Below are positions 21,310 through 33,300 of a stretch of DNA of 64,000 bases, in pieces. The stretch's first letter is position 1; each line of letters begins with the position of its first letter. Position numbers and translations under genes: made by a program. The stretch lies in assembly GCF_963678975.1 (NCBI RefSeq), contig NC_089275.1, positions 36,556,819 through 36,620,818 of the forward strand, given 5' to 3'. The stretch is from Dysidea avara. Lineage: Eukaryota > Porifera > Demospongiae > Dictyoceratida > Dysideidae. The notes under the pieces are model-generated. The model made no database searches, had not been told where the DNA came from, and worked only from the letters and a program-made list of their open reading frames with translations.

Positions 21310-24300
21310 CTATAATTTAGTATATTCACCAGCAGATACTGGTGAACTATGGTCATTTGATCGTGACTCCTGATAATCCATCATCAGTGGTGTGGTGGCT
21401 ATCTCAGTCTCTGTACTGTCTGAAGGGATCTCACGACTCATCATTGGGACTTGAGTCTTAAGCTCAGGCTGAGCTACTGGCTTGATAATGAACTTCAGGA
21501 AACGATGGGGCCACGCGTTAACATCTCGGGGGTGATACTCCAATGGTTTCATCCACCAGTTTAGACCAATCAGGATTAAAAAGCTAAAGGCCCACTACAA
21601 AGAGACATTATATTGGTAAGTTCTAATACAAAAGCTATGCATTTGAAAGAATAGAACCTACCTGGCTTAGCACCATTAGAAGACTACCTCTGGTAAACTT
21701 GTACCACTTCTCATCATCATTCTCAACAATCTCATATACAATGTACCATATAAGAATACCAGCTGCTTGTATTGGACACAAAATGCTGTAAGACAACAGA
21801 CATATATGAGTGAGACTGTGCTTATTGAGATAAGTTACACTTGAAAAATTCTGATATGATTTTAATGTCCAAATCTATTGTGTATGCGTTGAAAGAATAC
21901 ACAGACAAACATTCTCATAATATGTACAAACATTATCACATACTGCACATGTTATGGGAAAAGACACTTACTAGATTATTAACAGCCAAATGCGTGGTAG
22001 CTTCCAGTCACCAATTCCATACTAGAAAGTAAACAATAACAACAATAAATTCTCCACCTGTGTGCATTTGCACACACTACACCCAACACCATTTGTAATT
22101 CACATATCCAATTACTTTCTGCTATAAACTTAATACAGCAATATCTCCCACTGAATTTCTCTAATGAACTCTATCTAAATCTATAGGTAAACTCCCAGTA
22201 TTATGTACAGTGTTCAAGAAATAGATTACCCAAATTTTATCCTATTATGGTTCTAGCTTTGCTAGACCAAAGAAATCGATTGCTAAGTGAAATACACTAC
22301 AGGCACCTAAATTTGCAGCCTTAACTTTCATGTACATTGGTCTATAGAGATGGCTTAAAGTGTTCACCATGAATTGGCAATAGGCAAATTGACCAAGGTA
22401 TAGCTTTGGCCTTATATTCACTTGCACATGCAAGTATGAAAGCATTTCAAATAATTAACTGCTCGGCTTGGAAAGACGTGGGCTAGATGCTGAGTTTCTG
22501 TTTAATGTGAATGTATTCCAACCTCACCAACTAGTCATTTATGGGATGATTATATGTGACCGTCTCAGCAAAAACCTACATAGTTTTCACCAATATACTT
22601 TTCTTAACAATGCATTTTAATTGAGCTATCACTCAAGGAAGCAAGCATCAATTATTTAAACATATAATACCACCTTATTTGCCTGCTCATGAAGAGCTCA
22701 AATGTATCTTTGCTTTGTTCCTCTAACCTAAAGAGCTTGTGTGGCACAAGTGTTTCTTAAAATGCAGTAGACACGACAAAAGATCGTAATCTTATCTTTA
22801 TTAAAATGAATCTCACTGCAGTTTATTCTTAACCATCTTGAGGGTAAGGTAGTGTGAACAAGGTGTTAAGAGTTACTGCATGTACTACTGATCGTTTTAA
22901 CAATCTGTGCAATATTAGCTACATACACACTTCTTCAAAAACCTTTGATATACAAGTGCAGCAGCAATGGTACTATACTGACCTGATTTACTATCTCAGT
23001 CCTAAACTTCTCACCACCATAACGGACCACCATGAACACACAGAATAGTCCACTAATTAGTAACGAATAGCTCCACACTGTGTCCTATATACATGTACAA
23101 CAATAACTACCACATCAGTAAGGATGTGCACATGTTTAAGCCAACAAATGTTTTTAAAATAATTTGTTGCAAAATAAAATGTACATGACTTTATTTTGAA
23201 TATATCGGTGTAGTGTAGACAAACATGCAGGCACACACTTTTCAATCTTGTGTTGAAGAAGCTTGCTTTTACACGTTGTGTTAAATGCTGGATAAAACAG
23301 TGCATATGTACATACACATACAGGGTGTATACTATTATGGATCTTGCTGTTCCTATGTAGCCTTTAACAAAACAAAAAATGTTTTAATCTGTTTACCATG
23401 AAACCCCAAGCACATGATAAGACTATATGATATTTTGTGTGGGAGAATTAATCAAAATTCCAAAGAGTGTTTTATTACTAATCAAGCAGCAAGGTTCGTT
23501 ATGATTAATAAAGAACAGTTATGTGGTGGACACAGTACAACCAAGATAGGGTAAGTAGGAAAATGGGAGAACGGAAAGCAGGAACAGGTGCGACCAACGG
23601 AAAATGCCTGATAAAGCTCATCGTGTTACTATGTAGTTGGATTATACAGTTGGATTTTACAGCACAATGCCTCTTTGCAGCATTGTTGAATCCTTCCACT
23701 TGAAAGATCGAAGCACCCTAAAAAATAGGCTTGAGCCAATTATGCTTTGAAAATAACCTATTATGCTTTTGAGCAGTGAAAATTCAGCCTATTATGCTCA
23801 AAATTATGCTTTAAAAATCAAGATTATGCTCTAGATTTGGCTGTTTTATTAGAGTATATCAGTCTTTCCTGACTTGTATTAGAGTAGGTGACTGCTCTAT
23901 TAGAGTAACTCAATCTTTTTTCTGTGAAGTGTAAATAATCAGCCAAGAAACAATAAAAATAATAACAAGGCACATTTTCTTGATATGAAATGCAGTATTA
24001 AGGTATAGTGTGTTCATGTTTTGCTGTTTTTGGCACAAGCGTTGTGCATTTAATTAAAAATCTTGAAAATCGTCCTATTATGCTGACATAATGCTTGATG
24101 CTTTTACTAGCCTATTATGCTTGAAATTATGCCGGCATAATTGGCGCAAGCCTACTAAAAAAGCAGTCACCTGCTACTTTAATAGAGTAGTCAAGAATGC
24201 TTTACCAGGAACTACATTGAAAGCCTGTGAATTGATGGACTACATTATAGCTGGCATATAAACTAGCCAAGTCATCAACTCTGAAAGTTAGCTACTCCCC

Positions 24301-27300
24301 TGAAACCATAAACATTTAAAAAGATTCAGCCATTGAGATTTACAAAACACTCTAACTGACAATGCCTGCATTATAGATGCGGGAGGTTGTACCTGCAACC
24401 TCATGATGGAGTATGTGTAGCTAGGTAACTCTAATGAGGAGACTAAGGAAAACATCACAAGTCATGGGGACACTTCTTGGAGCCACTTCAGCTTGACTAG
24501 CATACTGATGCATGCTTATTACCATCATGTGACTTCTATTCTGGGAGCAGCAGATGTGTACAGTTTCCAAAGTGTTAGTTAACTAGAATACATTGTGAAC
24601 CTCTTGATGCTCAAATCTTTTAAAATGTTTATGGTTTCAAAGGAGTAGCTAACTTTCAGTGTTAATGGCTAGTCTATATACATACTTAATCTATGCCAGC
24701 TATATTCACAGGCAGTCCCGGGTGGGATAATTAACAAAACATTTTGACTGCTCTATTAGAGTATTTTAAGCAGGTGACTGCTCTATTAGAGCGTTTCAAT
24801 CTTTTTAGCAGAAAGATCTAACAATGCTGCAAAAAACGCATTGTGTGCATTGTATATCGACATGATGACCTTTATCAGGCATTTTCCATTGGTCGTTCCT
24901 GTTTCCGCTTTCCCCATTACCGTTTTCCTTGAATTCTACTTAGCCAACTAAGAAAAGTATGCTAAAGTAAACATGAAAGTATTTACTGATAAACAACTAG
25001 CTTAATCCAATGCATCACACTAAAACTGGACCTATTTGTTAATTCTATGACTAGAAACAGTGTATGGACATTAACTAATGAAACAGTTCAAGTACTTGAG
25101 ATAAGTGAACACTGCAGAGATGACTCAGAAAATAACAAATACAGCACCGATTATGCTTTTGTGTATGAAAATACAGCACTCGGAAAGGATGAAGGTGGTG
25201 TCTTGAGATTCATGTTGTAGTAGTCTTTCAACATGTTCCCATCGTGGTGTTTGCGTGGCGGTACTTTGTGTATTAAACACACATTTTAATGATATAATTA
25301 CTAAAGATCATAGGATTATGTCTGTGCAGACAATGTACATACTTATACAAATACAAACCTGATTAACTAAGATATCAATGTTAATGGCAGATCCAAGACC
25401 AACAAAAAATATGATGAGGGTTATGATGATTGTAGCTGGTATACGATTAACTGAAAAATCAAACACGCTCAACATTATAGTACAATTTGAAGAAGTGTAC
25501 ATACTTCCAAAGTCGACAGAAAGAAGGATGACCCTCTCCAGTAGAGACACCATTGAACTAAGACTTGCTAGCGTAAGGCAGAGGAAAAACAAAATACAGA
25601 GAAATCGTCCACCAGACATACTATCATAAAGTATCGGCATCCTAGAGTGAGAAACAATGGATATGTTACATAGAACATATAACACATAGATAAGCAAAAC
25701 ACTATATACAGTGGTCCCTCCATTATCTGAACTCATTGGGCCCTAGGTGTGTTCAGATAATGGAAAAGTTCGGATAAACATATACAGAGCTCAGTTAAAC
25801 TACTCTAATAGAACAGTCACTTCCATAGTTGGATAACAGAATGTTCAGATAATCGATGGCCAGATAATGGAGGGACCACTGTAAGTAAGTAAATAAAGGA
25901 TCCTTCATTACACTGGAAACACACATGTGCACGGTTTTCAAATTTAAGTTTTAGCCAACAGATAATCAGCAAGACATAGTGTATTAGATCATGACAAACT
26001 GTAGTGTATTAACTGATGCAGAGTTTTTGAGACAAAATCACATAGAACAAGAACTAGATTTGTAAGTACAATCTAACCAATACATATACTGCATGACACT
26101 TTGAGTAACATGTTAACTTGACTCCCAAAAAGGACGATACTTACTTTTATACATAGTGTCATATTGGGATTACATACCCATAAGTAAATGTTCAGGTTGA
26201 ATACATACAGTAAGAGGCTTACAATAACTCCCTGCATTTATACACTTTAGCCTTCTTACAGGTCCCTAGTGAAATAGTGAGTACTATTGTGATCATTACA
26301 GATTGTGAATAATTCAATATTCATAAAGGTAATCACATGACTGGGTGGCTGTGACCACATGACATTAACCACACCAATCATTCTGACCAATCACATTCCA
26401 GTGGTCATGTCATGTGTCATGTGATAAGCCACCAGGACTGAAAGCTGAATTCACAGGAAGTGTACAACAGGAAGTACGTTTGGACCAGAATCTAGAAAGT
26501 TTAGCTCACAGCTCAATATGTACATAATATACTCTCACCCACGTACAGTGAGTGTTAAATAAACACTAGGATTAGCATACAGTACTTACTAGTTAAATGC
26601 CACATTAGCCATAGTCGCACTATGATTCCTAGCATAAACATTGTCCGTGAATAAACTCTGTGTGGAAGTGTTGTGATGGTAGGCCATTAGATACTGTATT
26701 ACCTTTAAGGTAGGAATGCCACACAGTATCTCTATATAACAAGAAGCTTAATTTGATATACTAAATAGTTGCTGTACTACCAGAAAACTACTAAACAGAA
26801 TTTCAAAAAAAACCATTGTAGATTCCTGCTAATTGTACAAGTGATCATAGGTTTAGCAGCAAAGAAAATGGGGAAATACAACACTTCACTTTTATTTCAG
26901 AGAAAACTTAGCCTGTGATGATCAAGACATTCTAGAGCAGTCGTATGCAATAACAAACAGTCAAATGCAACAAAATAAATTAGAGACTTTTTATCTGCTC
27001 CACACACATACTACACACATGCACGCACGCACACACACACGCACGCGCGCGCACACACACACACTTTACCATACAAAAGTCAGTCCAGTGTTAGCTGGTC
27101 CATTATCAGCAATAATATCCAGTATATGACCATTGCCATAACCTTGTCTTATCAACACAGAGAAGACACAAGAGAACACCAGAATACCACACAAGAAGCT
27201 AACAATGTTATTGCCTAGTGGAATAGAGGTACCAATCCTGACAGCACCGTTTGTTCTCTTCATGTAGGCAGCATAGGTTAGAAAACCAAAACCAGCCGCA

Positions 27301-30300
27301 CTGGTGTCCCAAGCATTCTGCGTTATAGCATCCAACCACATCCTAGAATCTGTCAGTGTACCTGTGGGGAAATGAAGTATGTGTATAACAAGTGACTAAT
27401 GGATATACACACAGCAGTGGTGGATCTAGCATTTTTTAAAGGGGGTTTCTGAAAGTTGGTATAGCTGAATAAGGCACCTGATGACATTTCTCCAGAAAAT
27501 GTTGAGATTTTAGAAGCGCTGAGCAGGATTTTAGGCTACTATTAATTAGTAATTACAATAAATCCAATGCTTTAAACTGTAAACACTATAGCTAACTATA
27601 GGGCAAAGATGGTGACTACAAGCTGTAGCTTTGATTGCTCTATTAGGGTAGTTACTTGACTGCTCTATTAAAGTATCTCGATCGTTTTGATGCAGTGGGA
27701 GATGAAAAGTGAAGTGTTGCTTTAAATGGTGTTAGTTAAGTGCAACTGCATGTATGCTACTGAAATACAGTGGTATATAGTTGTTTGCTATGACAAATTG
27801 TCAGTACAGCAATGTTTATGTATTTAGACTGCCACTGAGCCAATTTTAAACTGGGGTTTCTGTCGAAACCCCAAAACCCATCTAGATCCGCCACTGCACA
27901 GGTCCCACAGAGAGAGCAAATTTGGAAAGAAATTTGGTGGGTTTGGTGAATGTGGTTAAACCCACCACTGCCAAATACCCAATTTAAATGCACTATGAAT
28001 TTCTGCTCTGCTTGTATGCTATAGTCTACCACTATCATCTTTCCCTCTATAATATAGTACACACTACATTCTTATCTATTAACATACTCCAGTCTGGTGT
28101 GAAATACTTCTGAATGCCGATATGAGCGTAGGGTAGGAACAGGGCCCAGTAGACACTGAATATCACAATCAGCAGTAGTACTGGTACAGCAACATTGTTC
28201 AGTGGCTCAATGGTGGATACTCCTCGTGACACAGATATTCCTGATACAACCATCGACAACAAATGACACCAAACAGGCCAATGGCTATCCTACAACAGTA
28301 CAACAAATTATCATTACACTGTATGTACAATTGCAAACACTTCGAGATGGAGGGTATCTTGATTTCGTAGTGCAAATGAGACCATAGTTGTGTGTCATGA
28401 TTTCAAAATACAGTGAAACCTGTCTAATCAGGTTGCTGTGTAATAAGGTCACCTGTCTAACTGACCAAATAATAACCAAACATGTCATTTGTGTGCAAAG
28501 AAACCAGTCTAAGTGTTGGCTCAAAGGTGACTGGAATAAACAGGTTTAACTGTATTCACAAATCAGGGGAGTCCTTCTTAGACAAATCATACTGCATGTA
28601 CATGAGCCCACAAACACCACAAGGTACACCTTACACCTCCTGATATGTGATAGGACTATTGTCCACAAACAGTGCAGAATAGTCAAGGTGGAGGGATAGG
28701 GATTACATTATTATGCAGCACCTACATATAGCAGGTTCTATATCGTAGTGTATGTAATATCCATCTGCACTACACACACCTGTAGGTCATCCCAGGTCTT
28801 GATAGACTCTTCATAGCTGGAAGGAAGCTCATTGACCAAGTAGTATATGAAGTAGTAGAAACACCATCCAACAAGAACTGAGTAATAGCAACTACATACA
28901 GGGGAAAATGCAGTGAAGTTTCCTCATAAATTAGTCACATTAAATCAATCTCATGACCTCAATAAAAATACTACCCTGATATAGTGACCATATCAAGTTA
29001 ATCCAAAACCTACATAGATAAAGTTATTACTGCATTTTTAAAACCACACTGTTTTGGTCAGTCATGGAATACAACTTGTAGTATGTACGCGTTGAGCTGG
29101 ATCCTCAAAAACGTTTAATAACCCATGAATGGAATTTCACATGATCCTGAAATTTGGCTCATTTGTAGTAGTTTGATTGACTAATAATAGTTTAAAATCT
29201 TTTCATTCAAACAATATTTACAGTCAATCTAAATCACCATACATTTCCTAGGGGAAGCCATAAAACTAGTGTCTATTGTAACCCTTTCCTGAACTTGTAA
29301 TGGAGCCAAACCACATATGTCGTTGTGGTTGGCTGAAATGTTCATTGCCTGGAGAAAAATCCAATTTTCATATTTAGCTGTTTTTCAGGATCCAGCTCAA
29401 CTTGTACATACTATAGCTGTGTTTGAGATTCACATACTTGACATGGCCACAATACCAAAGCAATCATGGCCTCTACAACGAGGTGGTCATATAATAACAA
29501 GCCAACCACTAATCATAAGTGAGTTTTATAAATTGTCATGGAATGCTCACAAAGGGTTAGAGAAACATACAATGTGCATAAATTTCAAATCAGTGTAGTA
29601 TGATATGCAGTACACTGACAGATCACAGTAGTACTGTACACCCTATCACATACCCTATAGCACATGACACAAAGATCACCCATGCTCCCATCCAGCGGTG
29701 AGAAGGACCAGCTAGCTGAGCCATTGATTCAATACCACCCTTCCTTGTGAACCGACCAGCAGCAAACTCCAGGATGATGATCGGGACTGACCACAACCAC
29801 AGGAAACAAAACCAAACTATCAGGAATACCAGAGCACCTACATGGATAATAAACAGGTTGATAACACAACAGACCATTACTGTATATTTGTATGTATCAA
29901 AATCAACTGATAGCCTATATGTGACTACTACATGTGCAGGGGCGTAGCCAGGGGGGGTTCAAAGGGTTCGGACGAACCCCCTTTTCAGAGTTAAGTTTTT
30001 TAAATCGTGATACTGGTTAACTAGAACTGAATTAACTTACACAAATCCACTGAAATGGGTAGCTACAGGTCTTCAGGCAGAGGAATTCAAGTACCTCTAC
30101 TCGCTATTGCGAATGAATTTATAAGAATACACATGTTTACACGTGTACACGTGTTTACATGTGCACACCTACGAAATTCTATACTTAGGGCAGAACCCCC
30201 CTTTTGGAAATCCTGCCTACGCCCCTGATGTGTTACAGTTTAAACTGGTTAAACTGGTTAACAGTTGAAACTACCCTATGCTCAGTTTCCGGTTGTCTTT

Positions 30301-33300
30301 GGCCCACAATTTCCTGACCCTATTAAGCAGGTGGCTGTATTAGGCAGGTTAGTTTGTACACAAATTACACATTTGGAGACTACTACAATGGCTAGTTTCC
30401 ACAAGTGACCTTAATAGAATATATTTCACTGTATCAGTGTTTTCAAAATATAAAACAATGACAGGTCAGGAATTAAATATGCTTCCTTACAAAATAACAA
30501 ACATTTCTTACAAAGAATACAACATACAGTCATACATGTATGTAATTACCTCCACCAACAGCATGAATTGCCACTATCCTGGGGAAACGCCATATATTAC
30601 CAGTACCAACAGCTGTCCCAAGAGAACTCAACACTACTCCGATTCCTGAACGAAATGTGTTCTAAGCGAAGACAACATTAATTACATGATACATGTACAC
30701 ATGTGTTAATTTTTAAGAACTACACACATAAATACACAACAACATTTAGTGCTTAAACAGAATTTTGAACATATGATAGTCACATGTGCAGTTTTTTCAG
30801 AATTTTATACATGCACGGCAGGTGATCATTATGGAGATGATTAGAACGTATAAAAGTGCAAACAACAAAAGTGAAGCAAAACTGAAAATATTATCCAAAC
30901 ATAAACGACAAAGCTGTGAAAAAAATAAAAAGGGCGTAGCCTTCAACAACCTGGGTAAAAAAAGTTGTGAAATCAAAGGTGGGGGCCAAGAAATGGCTAC
31001 AATGATGTTAATGCTAATCATGCACAGAGCTATTAATTTCTATCCATTTGTAAATGCTATGTGAACGATTTACCAATAGTTCCCACCAGTGGATTAAACT
31101 ACAACTAAATAATAGGCCTTCTCATTTAAGGCAGTGGAGAATGTTGTGATTAGACTGTGATGACATGATATCACACTATGGAAAAGTGAAGGAGGTAATG
31201 ACATATTTTGGTTAGTTAAACAAAAAGGCCTATTATAGTGGCACTATATCATCATTGGTATAAATTACAGACATTCTTTTGATTAGCAGCATTGTTTGTG
31301 TTACTGTAACAAATTAAATCTGTCAGACTATGTCACATGTATACACACTACACACACTCCCCCCCCACCGTATGATGTACGTAAGTTAAAGCTGGGGTTT
31401 AACCTAAGTTAATTGATGGGCAGCTCTCCTCTTAGCTGTCGAATGGTGATACAGCTCCACAGCTCATCGAGACTATAGCTCCTCACATGATCCAGGGGGC
31501 AGTGGTGGTTACCTAACTGTCACATGAATTAATTGGCATGTGTTAGTGAATGAGAACCACAGCTAAGGCCTTAGCAACAGACTAAGCAGCCCCTCCCACC
31601 TCCCCAGATCTCATACTGGGCTATTATATAATTTGTCAGTGAGAGCTACTTACTGTGACCCGGTACTGGGCTCACTGAGGATCTCCATCCTCAGATGTCT
31701 CACCCAAGCTTGGTCCCAGGAATCACATGACCGAGAGGATACCATGCTTAAATCATGAAAGGCGGAGTGAGACCCAAAAAGCTCCACACGGTGTTCCAGC
31801 ACCAATGGGCAACACTGTAATAATTCTAGTATAGGTTTGGGTAGTGGCACTAAGCTCAGTTGCATCATGTGCGCCTACTAAATAATCACACAACATGTAT
31901 GTACACAGACACACAAACACACTCAATCTTTGCAATAATGGTATTACATCCATATACATCACAAATACTTAATGTCCATTGCTAGTCCATCACTTTGTGG
32001 TTCTAAACATTATCATTCATTGGGTCAAAAGCACTTGCTGAGTTAATAGTTAACAATATAGAAACTACACAAGGTGAACAAAAATTTGGCCAATAGCTCA
32101 GAAACAATAAGCTAAGTTGTTTTTTGTTGTTGTAGAAATTGACTGAAAGTAAATCTGAGCTAGCAACAACACATCAACAAAGATATTCCAAGCTGCTGGA
32201 CACTTAAAAATCAAGGCTACATAACTGCTACAGAGCAATTCACACATATCAGCTCCACAAAGCCCAGCAATCAATGATAAGAGAGAGAACCATCATTAGT
32301 AATAAGATGATACATACAATACATTATTAGTCCTCGGTCTCATGTGACCACAGTCAGATCAAGCAAAATGAGATCTTGTGGGCACGGCAAGGTGTGTGTA
32401 CATGTAAAAAAAAAGACAGCAACAACAATAATTACAAGACAAAATTAAGTTAAGTGCTCCGTTAACCAGTCACTACAATTCCTGGCCAAGAAAATCTTTT
32501 GCAAACATGTCATACATTGACGAGCAGCATTGTCAAGGATCTGTCGGATGGAAGATTTGGTGGTTACAAAAAGTTGTACACAGTCAATGAAGTTCTTGAT
32601 GTTCTGAATGGAAAAGGTAGGTAGTGACCTAGCACACTAATTTCAATAGTTTTATAATAGTTTGGGATTTGTAAGTGATCAAATTCCACAAGCAGTTGAT
32701 GATACTCAGCCTTGTTTTGTTTTCTAGACCTAGTAGATTGAGGTGAATGCTGTGTTCTGAGTCTAGAGGGCAGGTAAAGCAACAGAGGGTTTGCCTGAGT
32801 TACGCCCTGTATATACAACAATATCTGGCCTGTAAGGTGTGATTAGTAAGGTAGATGGAATAGTGGCTTGAGGTGCTTCACTAGCTCGTAAACCCTGAAG
32901 GTCAGCAAAAACATGGATAGATGGATTGCTACTAAACATTTCTTGAGTTTAGAGGCCAGAAGGTGAAGAACTTGATTGTGACGGTATGTATATCTCTGTT
33001 GCGTTATGGCAACAGGACAGCCACCTAGGATGTGAGCTGGTAGGACGACCTGAGTCACACAAAGTACACTTAACATCACACCAAGCAGTTAACTGCAGTT
33101 GGTAAGGTATCTGAAGGAGCCCGCAAAAGAAATGACAACTGCCCAGAATGAAAACCAGACATCAGCCGGTTGCATGTCTTGCACGATTTCTCTAACTTAG
33201 CAGAATCTCTAAACTTACACTGGACTGAAAGTGTCTGCATATGGGTATCACATTGCGACTTAATGTTGTTACATAATAAATGCTTAGCTTTAACATACAA

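Noticed and set aside
31650-31868. Possible first exon of SLC6 paralogue A (frame ending STGSQ before GTAAGT)
   Set aside because: The donor phase does not fit the next exon and would give an early stop. The exon at 35873-35962 fits in phase and resembles paralogue B.
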